Source: Candidatus Gastranaerophilales bacterium
GTDB taxonomy: Bacteria > Cyanobacteriota > Vampirovibrionia > Gastranaerophilales > Gastranaerophilaceae
Direction: 5' to 3'
NCBI GenBank assembly: GCA_944325185.1
Contig: CALUZA010000041.1
Location: 1-48,725, forward strand
Length of the DNA stretch: 48,725 nt
The notes beneath the pieces were generated by a model that saw only the letters and a program-made list of their open reading frames with translations, did no database searches and had not been told where the DNA came from. Below are positions 24,436-32,223 of the stretch, one piece after another. Position numbers and translations under genes: made by a program. Positions within the stretch are counted from its first letter, which is position 1, and the number at the start of each line of letters is the position of its first letter.

Positions 24436-25290
24436 ATGAATATATCAAAAATAAACCTGCAAAATACGATACAATACAAATCATTAAAAATACCTGCAAA
24501 TCAAACACGAGGTAAAATAAATTTTACTTCAGATGATTCTTTTCAAAAAAGTAACAAAGACGACAATAACAAAAAAAATAGCAAAATCAATATTTCTCCA
24601 AAACTCATAGCTCTTATAGGCATTGGATTAGTTTCTTTGATTGCTTTTTTAAAATACAACAACAATAAAAAAATAAATAAAGAAACCATTGACCTTTATG
24701 ACAAAATAACAAAAGCATTTAAAGACAATAGTGAACTTTCTTTAAACACTCAAAAAACTGTTGAATCTTTAAATATGAGCAATGCAATTCAAGAATTCTC
24801 GCCAAATAACGCAATGAATAACAAAGCGCTCAAAAGTTTAGAATATCTTATTGCGATGGACAGATGCAACATGTCCCCCAAGGGGTTAGAATTACCTGAT
24901 ATTATTGCGTTTAAAAATATGGATAATTCCGCTTGTTCGTGCTTAATAAGACGCTTATTTGAAAAATCTCCGGTTAATGTTATTGATATCGACTTTACAA
25001 AAGAACAAGAAAGTATAACAGAAACTATAGACAAAATGAGACAAAAACATCCTAATGAAAGAATTTTTATACATATTAAAAAACAAAATAAACTAGCAAA
25101 ACGCATTTGCGGAAACAGTAAAGACAGAAATAAATTAATAAGTTTTATCTCAAGTTTAAAAACAAAAAATGTAAGTCTGTTTATCTCAGATAACTCTATT
25201 TTAAAAGCACTAAAATCCTCGAATCTTTCAAGAACAGATATAAACTTTAAAGTAATTGAACTTAATGAATTTTTAAGAGCCAGCTACTAG
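24436..25290 (+). CDS. Membrane-anchored degenerate AAA+-like protein with tag-like N-terminus, 284 aa
   Basis: MNISKINLQ starts the protein, KINFTSDD (28-35) occupies the tag position, and a charged stretch precedes one membrane span (PKLIALIGIGLVSLIAFLKY, about 55-74). The C-terminal about 130 residues keep the outline of an AAA+ core: DIIAFKNMDNSACSCL at the P-loop position without Gly-Lys-Thr, NERIFIHIKKQN at Walker B without acids, and NVSLFISDN at sensor 1. It should not bind ATP in the usual way. It could anchor the active partner (25299-26402) to the membrane; this is inference from the operon, where the genes are separated by 2 and 8 bases. Confidence 0.62.
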   Translation: MNISKINLQNTIQYKSLKIPANQTRGKINFTSDDSFQKSNKDDNNKKNSKINISPKLIALIGIGLVSLIAFLKYNNNKKINKETIDLYDKITKAFKDNSELSLNTQKTVESLNMSNAIQEFSPNNAMNNKALKSLEYLIAMDRCNMSPKGLELPDIIAFKNMDNSACSCLIRRLFEKSPVNVIDIDFTKEQESITETIDKMRQKHPNERIFIHIKKQNKLAKRICGNSKDRNKLISFISSLKTKNVSLFISDNSILKALKSSNLSRTDINFKVIELNEFLRASY

Positions 25291-25298
25291 GAAATAAA

Positions 25299-26402
25299 AT
25301 GAAAATATTGCCAATTAATCGTTTTCATAAAATTAAATTCACAAATAAACCAAGCAATAATGTTTCATCAAAAACAAAAGGACTAAAAAAAGAACAAGAA
25401 AGACAAGAAATATTAAGTTCTTTAATTACCGATTTATACGAAGACACATTTGCTGCTCAAACAACTTCTGTTGCTCAATTATCGGGAAGTTTTGATAAAT
25501 TTAAAACAGAAATTGAAGAAATTAAAAAAGCTTTATCTGTACCCAATCCAAAAGAAAATAATAAAAACGAAGAAATTATTGAAGATTTCTTTAAAAGAAT
25601 GAAGGAATTAAACGCTCAAAATAAAGGGTTTAAAAGAATATCCGGATACAATGGCATAAAAGAATACCTTAAAAAAACATTCGTTTTTAATTCCATGTTA
25701 AGAGAAAAAACCAGCCTAGGTGCAACAATACCAAATGCCTATTTATTTTTTGGACCGACCGGTTGCGGCAAAACGACCTTTGCGCTTGCGCTTGCCGAAC
25801 AATCTCTTTCAAATATACTATATGTCACCCCCGACAACAGAGAACCGAAAGAAATAATGGACGAAATCATTAAAAAAGCTCAAATTGCCAAAGAAAGCTA
25901 TGAAAAAAGCAAAGACAAAACAAGAACCATTATTCTTTTAAACGAGTTTGACACAATAGCATACCAAGATTCGCCAATTGTAGACGATTTAGTAAAATTT
26001 TTATCAAATTGCGCAGACAAATACAAATGTACGCTATTTCTTACAACAAATTTTCCACTAGATATTGATGAAAAAATTTTATCAAAAGATGTAATTCCGG
26101 AAGTTGTTGCAGTACCACCTGCAGACAGAGAAACAGCAAAACAAATAATTGAAAACCATCTTCAAAAGACCGGTAAGCCATTGATGACAACCGACAAAAT
26201 TCTTGATGAATTGTTTAGCAAAAATTCTCAATACTCCAATGTAGATATCATAGATATCATAAATTATGTTCTTTTAGAGACAAAATATCCGGAAGAAGAT
26301 GATATTTTAAGGGAAATTAAAAAAGGAAGAATTTCTCCTCATTTAAATTCCAACCTACTTGCAAGATTTGAAAACGAGAAAAATTTTTTTGGAGTTAATT
26401 AA
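25299..26402 (+). CDS. AAA+ ATPase with tag-like N-terminus, 367 aa
   Basis: This is the active member of the trio. MKILPINRF is followed by KIKFTNKPS at 11-19, a helical stretch (about 30-105), then the ATPase. Walker A is FFGPTGCGKTTFA (Lys158), Walker B is IILLNEFD (Glu216), sensor 1 is LFLTTNFP (Asn251), and a helical lid follows (ADRETAKQIIENHL on). The module resembles classic AAA proteins more than STAND or Lon proteins. There is no protease, zinc or DNA-binding domain. Genes 1 and 2 of the operon look like ATPase-dead relatives, so a hetero-oligomer is likely. GGAAAT lies before the ATG. Confidence 0.8.
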   Translation: MKILPINRFHKIKFTNKPSNNVSSKTKGLKKEQERQEILSSLITDLYEDTFAAQTTSVAQLSGSFDKFKTEIEEIKKALSVPNPKENNKNEEIIEDFFKRMKELNAQNKGFKRISGYNGIKEYLKKTFVFNSMLREKTSLGATIPNAYLFFGPTGCGKTTFALALAEQSLSNILYVTPDNREPKEIMDEIIKKAQIAKESYEKSKDKTRTIILLNEFDTIAYQDSPIVDDLVKFLSNCADKYKCTLFLTTNFPLDIDEKILSKDVIPEVVAVPPADRETAKQIIENHLQKTGKPLMTTDKILDELFSKNSQYSNVDIIDIINYVLLETKYPEEDDILREIKKGRISPHLNSNLLARFENEKNFFGVN

Positions 26403-26425
26403 TTTTATTTTATAATAAGTCTCAA

Positions 26426-26815
26426 ATGAAAAAGGTTTTTAATTTTTTAACAGGCTTAATAATTATTTTTTCAGTGCAATTTTTTTGTGCATACATCTTA
26501 CGCATATTAAAAATAACTTTTCCTGCGCCAATTCTTGGGATTATTCTTTTATTTTTACTTTTAAAATGCAAGATTATAGAACCCGAAAAAATAGAGGATT
26601 GCTGTAATTTCTTGTTGAAAAATATGGTTTTATTTTTTATACCTCTTTTCGTTGGTATAATTACATACTCCGACATTATTTTAAAAAACTTTCAGACAAT
26701 AATTGCAACAATTTTTATAACCACAACTCTTGTTATGGTTATTGTAGGGTTGTTTGTCGAAAACGTTATAAAATTTAAAAAATTAAACAAATATAGAAAA
26801 AATAAGGTATTATGA
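26426..26815 (+). CDS. lrgA: CidA/LrgA family holin-like membrane protein
   Basis: This protein has four membrane spans and 129 residues, with the family pattern ITFPAPILGIILLFLLLK, then FFIPLFVGIITYSDIIL. In Staphylococcus, CidA/LrgA proteins act with CidB/LrgB on murein hydrolase export and cell death; in plants and several bacteria the pair transports glycolate/pyruvate-type compounds. It overlaps lrgB by four bases (ATGA). The start has TATAAT (26411-26416) nine bases upstream and no Shine-Dalgarno. Confidence 0.85.
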   Translation: MKKVFNFLTGLIIIFSVQFFCAYILRILKITFPAPILGIILLFLLLKCKIIEPEKIEDCCNFLLKNMVLFFIPLFVGIITYSDIILKNFQTIIATIFITTTLVMVIVGLFVENVIKFKKLNKYRKNKVL

Positions 26816-27489
26816 CATATTTTGGTTTCATTTCAACATTAATTTTATTTTTTATATTTAATAACAAACTAAAAAATAATAAATTTTTTAAAAAAATACC
26901 GCCTATGGTGAGCGTGGGACTAGTTTTAATTTTAATTTTAGAAATTTTTAAAATAGACTATTCAACTTACTATAAATATGCAAGCGTTCTTTCCTTTATG
27001 ATTGCGCCTGCAACCATAGCTCTTGCATACCCTTTGTATAAAAATTCCAACATCTTAACAGAAAACAAACGTGCGCTGTATCCTGCTATTATTATTGCAG
27101 CATTAGTTGCAATAATTTCAACATACTGTCTTGCTAAATTCTTTGGAGCAGAATTTAAAATAATAATGAGCTTAATTCCAAAATCTACCACAATGCCAAT
27201 TGCGCTTGAAATATCAAAAAGCCTTGGAGGTTATTGCGAACTTACAGCTTGCATTGTTGCTATAACAGGCGTATTTGGAGGCATAACAGGTCATAAAATT
27301 TTAAAAACGTTAAAAATAAAAAGCGATGTAGCAATAGGGCTGGCATTAGGCTCTGCTTCACATGTCATAGGAACAGCTGCTTGTATAGAAAAGAAAAAAG
27401 AGAAACAAATCACATCAAGCACAATAGCACTAATTTTGACCGGACTAATAACAGCGTTAATAATTCCACTTATTAAAAAAATTCTTTAA
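26812..27489 (+). CDS. lrgB: CidB/LrgB family membrane protein
   Basis: LrgB-family protein of 225 residues with about six spans. The conserved block is LIPKSTTMPIALEISKSLGG, then ACIVAITGVFGG, and later DVAIGLALGSASHVIGTA, the substrate-binding repeat of the family. It partners with LrgA, to which it is translationally coupled. The pair may export or import small carboxylates (pyruvate/glycolate type) as shown for related systems. The 3' end overlaps the convergent next gene by four bases. Confidence 0.88.
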   Translation: MTYFGFISTLILFFIFNNKLKNNKFFKKIPPMVSVGLVLILILEIFKIDYSTYYKYASVLSFMIAPATIALAYPLYKNSNILTENKRALYPAIIIAALVAIISTYCLAKFFGAEFKIIMSLIPKSTTMPIALEISKSLGGYCELTACIVAITGVFGGITGHKILKTLKIKSDVAIGLALGSASHVIGTAACIEKKKEKQITSSTIALILTGLITALIIPLIKKIL

Positions 27490-28427
27490 TTCTGCTTTGT
27501 TTTATTTTTATAAATAGTTTTATCCAAAAAAGGATTTACCAATTTTTCCATTAAAACATCTTCAACAAAATAATCAATTGGTTTTGCAAGCAAAATTAAA
27601 GCTATAAAACCAGATAAAGTAGCAACAAGACTCTTATTTATATTTTTATCTTTCAATATTTTTAAAACTGTATCTTTTCTTGCAATTGAAGCATTCTCAT
27701 ATTTCAAATTTGATTTTTCAAAATAACGCAAATATTTTTCAGCCTTGATAGCTTTTTCACTCGTCATGATATCTCTTGCTGTCATTGCCTGTTCTTCCAG
27801 ATATCTAATAACGGGATTACTGTCTGACTTATTTTTAAGATACTTTACCATAGTGTGCTCAGGACCTTTTGGCTCAGCAAAAAACGACAATATTTTTGAC
27901 AAAAAACCTTTTTTATTAATTCTTTTCTCGTTTATAAGAGCTTTTCTTTTAAATGCAGAAACCAAACCTTCGATAATATCATTGTTATTCTCTTTAGGAT
28001 AATCGCTATGATACAAAAAACCTCTGGTGAATTCAATTAATTCCTTTTTATCTGTTGCACTTAACGCCCCTTTTTCTCCTGCAACATGAACACCGATTTT
28101 TTGCCCTGCTTTAATAGCTGCGGTAGGCAAAATAACACTTGCTAAACCCTGAAATATGGCTTGTCTTAAACTTCTTTTGGGGCTTGGATTATATATTTTA
28201 TCTTCATTTTTATATTTATCATAAATATCAGCACCCAAATACAAAAGAGCAGGCACCCACAAAACAGTTCCCAAAGTAGGATTAATAGGACTAATTGCAG
28301 CCCCAACTTCATTTGAATACGCACACAATCTCAAAGGATATTTTGACAATGGGTCAGTCTTTTTAATTCGTTCAGGTGGCAATTTATTAAATACTTTAAA
28401 ATACAATTTTTTATTTAATTCGTTCAT
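27486..28427 (-). CDS. Uncharacterised membrane-associated protein, 313 aa
   Basis: I do not recognise a family. Predicted features: a hydrophobic segment NPTLGTVLWVPALLYLGADIY at about 49-69, another around GLASVILPTAAIKAGQKIGV, a long charged helical middle (about 120-255) and a span near the C-terminus (SLVATLSGFIALILLAKPID). There is no SFKG tag at the start. It diverges from the 28595 gene, a smaller glycine-rich protein that has the tag, across a 167-base spacer. Its style (Lys-rich, small-residue membrane segments) resembles the 11974-12894 protein. Function unknown. Confidence 0.6.
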   Translation of the reverse strand: MNELNKKLYFKVFNKLPPERIKKTDPLSKYPLRLCAYSNEVGAAISPINPTLGTVLWVPALLYLGADIYDKYKNEDKIYNPSPKRSLRQAIFQGLASVILPTAAIKAGQKIGVHVAGEKGALSATDKKELIEFTRGFLYHSDYPKENNNDIIEGLVSAFKRKALINEKRINKKGFLSKILSFFAEPKGPEHTMVKYLKNKSDSNPVIRYLEEQAMTARDIMTSEKAIKAEKYLRYFEKSNLKYENASIARKDTVLKILKDKNINKSLVATLSGFIALILLAKPIDYFVEDVLMEKLVNPFLDKTIYKNKTKQN

Positions 28428-28594
28428 AATGTCCTTTTAAAATGTCGGAAGATTATTTTAACAAAAACAAAGCAAAAACCATAGCCTTTATATTAATTGA
28501 TTTTTATTGTAAATTTTTGTAAAATACAAGAAGGAAATGGCAACTTTTTAAATTTAGGTGTTTATTAAAATTTAGAAAGAATATAGGTGCTGAT

Positions 28595-29110
28595 ATGATA
28601 CAACCATTAAAATATAGTAATAATATCAATTTTAAAGGTACATCACAAAAAAGCAATAATAACGAAAAATTTTCCCTACGAAAAGGGCTTGTAAGTGTTT
28701 TAAAAAGCTACAACACAGTAACATCAACAACCCAAGGAGTTCTAAGAGGCACTGCAGAAGGTATTGCTGCTGCAGGCATTATAGGGCTTATCGGAAAAAA
28801 CATTAAACAAGCAAACTCCAACATTTTTGGCACCTTTGGCGGAATGATAAAAGATGCAGGAAAAGCCATAATAAATACAGCTAAATTTGTACCTGCACTT
28901 ATTACAAAATCACCATTAGAAAATATAAAAACTGTTGTAAAACTACCTAAAGAATTTTATAAAACATATCTGAAAAATAGTTCAAAAACTGCAGCATTAG
29001 CTACTATAGGCGCAGTAGGCATTTTTGCCTTCCGAGCAATTCAAGGAAAAATTAACGGAAACCTTAAAAATGCAGATGTTGACCACGCTACGAAATCACA
29101 ACATTATTAA
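28595..29110 (+). CDS. SFKG/NFKG-tagged glycine-rich membrane protein, 171 aa
   Basis: The protein opens MIQPLKYSNNINFKGTSQKS, with NFKG at 12-15. A glycine/alanine-rich segment (GVLRGTAEGIAAAGIIGLIG, about 45-65) and another near the C-terminus (AALATIGAVGIFAFRAIQG) could be membrane-inserting, separated by Lys-rich sequence. There is no catalytic motif. It is the clearest case of the tag in this window because it follows the first 11 residues directly. It faces away from the 27486 gene. No ribosome binding site is obvious before the ATG. Confidence 0.62.
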   Translation: MIQPLKYSNNINFKGTSQKSNNNEKFSLRKGLVSVLKSYNTVTSTTQGVLRGTAEGIAAAGIIGLIGKNIKQANSNIFGTFGGMIKDAGKAIINTAKFVPALITKSPLENIKTVVKLPKEFYKTYLKNSSKTAALATIGAVGIFAFRAIQGKINGNLKNADVDHATKSQHY

Positions 29111-29119
29111 TTTAAGCCT

Positions 29120-29335
29120 TTAAAACAATTTATTTTGAAATGGTTCCGCTTCCAATAAATCTTCTATTTTGCAATCCAAAACATTGCAAAGCCTGTCTAA
29201 ATTAAGATAAGAAGGTTGTGTTCTGCCTTTTGCCCAAGAGTAAACAGTCTGTTGGGGAAGTCCTAGTTCTTGCGCCAATTTATAAAGACTAAAATTCTTC
29301 TTTAATTTTGCCGTTTCTTTAATCTTTATTTTCAT
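29120..29335 (-). CDS. XRE-family HTH regulator, 71 aa
   Basis: This is a compact Cro/CI HTH protein: NFSLYKLAQELGLPQQTVYS followed by WAKGRTQPSYLNLDRLC and LDCKIEDLLE. It has no further domain. Its own upstream region holds a 26-base palindrome (29355-29380) over the predicted -35 box, making autorepression likely. It has no Shine-Dalgarno; the -10 box TATAAT is eight bases before the ATG. It diverges from the TPR-fliW-csrA operon, which it may also control. Confidence 0.82.
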   Translation of the reverse strand: MKIKIKETAKLKKNFSLYKLAQELGLPQQTVYSWAKGRTQPSYLNLDRLCNVLDCKIEDLLEAEPFQNKLF

Positions 29336-29343
29336 GATACTTA

Positions 29344-29380
29344 ATTATATCTTAATTTAATTTGTTTTTACAAATTAAAT
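29344..29380 (-). promoter_or_regulatory. Promoter and operator of the XRE gene
   Basis: ATTTAATTTGT (29355-29365), four T, then ACAAATTAAAT (29370-29380) form a perfect 11-base inverted repeat. On the minus strand TTGTAA (29373-29368) and TATAAT (29349-29344) with an 18-base spacer form a promoter. The palindrome covers the -35 box and part of the spacer, as expected of a repressor site. Transcription would start about two bases before the ATG. Confidence 0.6.
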
Positions 29381-29512
29381 ATTTTTAACATCAACTATTT
29401 AGAGGAAAAAAACAATACCCCCTAAAGCAGAGAGTAAATGTTACGATATAATTAATACTATATTGTCATATCTAAATAAATTATTAAATAAAAAGTAAAA
29501 GGGATTTTACAT

Positions 29513-30346
29513 ATGAAAAAAATATTATTGTTTGTCTGCACTTTCATTGCAATCGCAGGATTATTAAATTTAAATAACGCAAACGCAAAAACAAACTATG
29601 TTGTACCAAAAGCACCTTATGTGTCACCTGCACTAAAACCATGCATCGCTAAATACAAACAAGAAAATTATACAGGCGCAATGCAAGACCTAGAAGAGCT
29701 TATCAAAAAAGAAAAGAATAATACTCTTGCTAAATATTATCTTGCGCTTTGCTATACACGCTTAGGCTACAAAGAAGAAGCGCAAACCCTATACAAAGAA
29801 GTTGTTGAAAAAGATGACAACGTAGCTCTTACACATTATTCACAAAGAGCGCTTGACTGTCTTGAAGACCCTAACAGCACAAAATGCGAAGTGCCAAAAG
29901 TAGCTACAAAAAAACAAGAAGAAGAACTTGATGATATATCAAAATTTATTCGTTCAGGGAAAAAAATTCACCCTGCTGCAATGGATAGAATTACAAAAGA
30001 AAGAATGGAACGCAAACTTCAAGAAAGCGAATACATAAGAAAACAACAAGAATCACAAGCACTTCCGCTAAAATCTGATGCTTCATTGCCGACCAATGAA
30101 GAAATAGCTTCCGCGCTAAATACGTTATCAAAAATAGGCATTAACCCGTTTTATCAAAACCAAACAGCATACAATCTAAATCCGACAAATTTACCTTTAA
30201 ATCAAATAAACCCGATGATGTTGTTAAATAATAACAATATGTATGGTGCAATGCTTGGAAGTAACCAAAACCCTGAACTTACAAAAATGCTTCTGCTTAA
30301 TTCTTTAACAAATCAACAAAATAACTACACAAACTACGGAATATAA
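29513..30346 (+). CDS. Secreted TPR-repeat protein, 277 aa
   Basis: A Sec signal peptide (MKKILLFVCTFIAIAGLLNL, cleaved near NANAK) is followed by two TPR-like units (about 40-115): CIAKYKQENYTGAMQDLEEL, then LAKYYLALCYTRLGYKEEAQ. The rest is charged, then Asn/Gln-rich and disordered (PTNLPLNQINPMM...). It is the first gene of the operon with fliW two bases downstream. The Cys pairs (for example CLEDPNSTKC) could bond in the periplasm. AAAGGGA precedes the ATG. Its link with FliW-CsrA is unclear. Confidence 0.78.
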   Translation: MKKILLFVCTFIAIAGLLNLNNANAKTNYVVPKAPYVSPALKPCIAKYKQENYTGAMQDLEELIKKEKNNTLAKYYLALCYTRLGYKEEAQTLYKEVVEKDDNVALTHYSQRALDCLEDPNSTKCEVPKVATKKQEEELDDISKFIRSGKKIHPAAMDRITKERMERKLQESEYIRKQQESQALPLKSDASLPTNEEIASALNTLSKIGINPFYQNQTAYNLNPTNLPLNQINPMMLLNNNNMYGAMLGSNQNPELTKMLLLNSLTNQQNNYTNYGI

Positions 30347-30348
30347 AA

Positions 30349-30807
30349 ATGGAAAACAACACAATCAAACTAAACACGGCAAAATTCGGAGAAATAGAAA
30401 TAGACAAAGATTCTGTTTTTAATTTTGTGTCTCCAATAATCGGTTTTCAAAAACTTAAACAATATGCAATTATAGACTATAAGCCGGATTCTCCTTTTAA
30501 ATGGCTTCAATCTCTTGAAGATAGTGAACTTGCTTTTCCTATTACATTATGCAGTTTTTTTGGAATAGACTATCAATTTGACATACCGGACGAAGAAGCA
30601 GAATTGCTTGAAATTGAAACGGCTGATGATGTTTTTGTTTGCAATATTGCAAATATACCTTCATCAAACCCGCAAGGTGCAACAATTAATATGCTTGCAC
30701 CAATAATTATGAACATTAGAAATAAAAAAGCAATGCAAATAATTTTAAAAAACACTGATTTTGAAGTAAGATATAAACTTTTTGACAAAGAAAATACGGA
30801 AGAATAG
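30349..30807 (+). CDS. fliW: Flagellar assembly factor / CsrA antagonist FliW
   Basis: FliW binds CsrA allosterically and releases flagellin mRNA control in Bacillus and Campylobacter; flagellin in turn titrates FliW. Family features: TAKFGEIEIDKDSVFNFVSP at the N-terminus, GFQKLKQYAIID, PFKWLQSLEDSELAFPIT (core motif), and the NPQGATINMLAPIIMN C-terminal block. The length of 152 is normal. It lies two bases before csrA, the usual order. No flagellin or other flagellar gene is in the window. Confidence 0.92.
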   Translation: MENNTIKLNTAKFGEIEIDKDSVFNFVSPIIGFQKLKQYAIIDYKPDSPFKWLQSLEDSELAFPITLCSFFGIDYQFDIPDEEAELLEIETADDVFVCNIANIPSSNPQGATINMLAPIIMNIRNKKAMQIILKNTDFEVRYKLFDKENTEE

Positions 30808-30809
30808 CT

Positions 30810-31076
30810 ATGCTGATTTTAACAAGAAAAATAAACCAAAAACTAATAATAAACGACAATATTGAAATTGTTATTCTTGAAAGTTACAAAAATTCCGTCA
30901 AAATTGGTGTAAATGCTCCGAATGACGTTCAAATATACAGAGAAGAAATTTATAATGAAATCAAAAAATCAAACAAGCAAGCACTTGGAATAGATATAGA
31001 TTCATTAAACAAACTAAAAACAATTCAAAAACAAGGCTCTTTTGACGTCATGAAGAAAATTCATAAAAATGATTAA
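30810..31076 (+). CDS. csrA: Carbon storage regulator CsrA
   Basis: CsrA is an RNA-binding protein that represses translation at GGA-containing leaders. It starts MLILTRKINQKLIINDNIEI, and the beta-strand core continues VKIGVNAPNDVQIYREEI with the RNA-contacting Arg of YREEI. At 88 residues it is longer than E. coli CsrA (61), with a C-terminal helical extension as in FliW-coupled forms. It overlaps the following TPR gene by eight bases. Confidence 0.94.
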   Translation: MLILTRKINQKLIINDNIEIVILESYKNSVKIGVNAPNDVQIYREEIYNEIKKSNKQALGIDIDSLNKLKTIQKQGSFDVMKKIHKND

Positions 31077-31689
31077 CAACGAAAAAAAGGCTAAAGAATA
31101 CTTTTATCAAAAAGAATACGATAAAGCTCTCGAAATTTTTGTTGAAAACGACAACAAATACGCCGCAGGGCTTTGCTGTTTAATGCTAAAAAAAGAAAAT
31201 GAAGCAAAAATTTTTTGGAATTCAAACAAAAAAAATTGTCCCGCCTCAAGATTTGGACTTGTTGTTCTTGATTTAATAGAACTCAAAACAAATAAATTAC
31301 CGAGTTTCTTTGAAACAAGGGCGCAACTTGAAATATACTTAAATTTATTCTTAGAAAACAATCTTATAGAGTGGGCAGAAAATCTTATAAGCTGTTGCGA
31401 TTTCTTATACCAAGCAAATCCTGAAAGCTATAAATTTATTGCAAGAGCTTTATATTCTAACGGTTATTTTGACCTTGCAATTACTTTTTGTAAAAGAAGT
31501 TTACGCTTATTTTATTGTGATCCTGAGGCTTTTTTAATTTTATCGCAATGTTATTATCTAAAAGGTGAATTTGGAGAATCTCTCGACTGTATAAATAAAG
31601 TATTGAATATGGTGTATGACTATTATCCTGCAATTATTTTTAAAAAAATTATCTTAGACAAAATTAAAATTAAAAAAGGTGAAGTCTAA
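31069..31689 (+). CDS. TPR-repeat protein, 206 aa
   Basis: Cytoplasmic, with no signal peptide. It contains several TPR-like helical pairs: AKEYFYQKEYDKALEIFVEN, YKFIARALYSNGYFDLAITF and FLILSQCYYLKGEFGESLDC. TPR domains bind peptides and scaffold complexes. It is translationally coupled to csrA (eight-base overlap) and closes the operon. The terminator stem includes its last codons. Specific role unknown; a partner in the FliW-CsrA regulatory system is possible. Confidence 0.75.
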   Translation: MINNEKKAKEYFYQKEYDKALEIFVENDNKYAAGLCCLMLKKENEAKIFWNSNKKNCPASRFGLVVLDLIELKTNKLPSFFETRAQLEIYLNLFLENNLIEWAENLISCCDFLYQANPESYKFIARALYSNGYFDLAITFCKRSLRLFYCDPEAFLILSQCYYLKGEFGESLDCINKVLNMVYDYYPAIIFKKIILDKIKIKKGEV

Positions 31690-31706
31690 AACTTCACCTT
31701 TTTATA
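31675..31706. terminator. Bidirectional terminator between csrA operon and hpf
   Basis: AAAGGTGAAGT (31675-31685) pairs with ACTTCACCTTT (31691-31701) around a CTAAA loop, followed on the plus strand by TTATATT and flanked on the other side by a run of A. It overlaps the stop codon of the TPR gene and serves both convergent transcripts. Confidence 0.85.
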
Positions 31707-31711
31707 TTATT

Positions 31712-32065
31712 TTATGCTTCTACTTCAGTTTGAGTTGTCCTTATGGACTCAACACCGCCTTTCGATTTTGAAAGCCCTTTTTCTTTGTACTTGCGAACTT
31801 GTCTGTCTAATTTATCGCAAACAAGGTCAATCGAAGCATACATACTTTCAGCTTTTTCTTCGACTCTAATTGTTTCGCCGCCGATTTTGCAGTTAATCTC
31901 AGCAATATGAGAATCACTAACGGAGGGGTTTTTAATTACGGATAAAATAGCGTCTATTGCATCTATTTGCTCATAATGCGCAGCTACTTTTCCTGCTTTT
32001 TCTTTGACGTAAGCTTTAATTGCATCTGTAATTTCGATGTTACGTCCGTTAACGTGGATGTGCAT
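31712..32065 (-). CDS. hpf: Short-form ribosome hibernation promoting factor
   Basis: Hpf/RaiA/YfiA protein of 117 residues; it binds the 30S decoding channel and inactivates ribosomes in stationary phase. It starts MHIHVNGRNIEITDAIKAYV, and the beta-alpha-beta-beta-beta-alpha fold continues with VSDSHIAEINCKIGGETIRV and DLVCDKLDRQVRKYKEK. It lacks the C-terminal dimerisation domain of long HPF, so it would not itself dimerise ribosomes through that domain. It is single, with its own terminator. Confidence 0.9.
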   Translation of the reverse strand: MHIHVNGRNIEITDAIKAYVKEKAGKVAAHYEQIDAIDAILSVIKNPSVSDSHIAEINCKIGGETIRVEEKAESMYASIDLVCDKLDRQVRKYKEKGLSKSKGGVESIRTTQTEVEA

Positions 32066-32223
32066 AAGTTTTCTCCGTTTCTAGCGCAGATTGTCTCCAT
32101 CTCGCATTTATATATTATACCCTATTTTTAGTTTTTTTAAAAGCGAATTAACTCAAAAGTAAAATTAATTTACTAAATTTTTATGAAGTTGTATAATACT
32201 TAAATAAAAGAATTGAGGTAATT

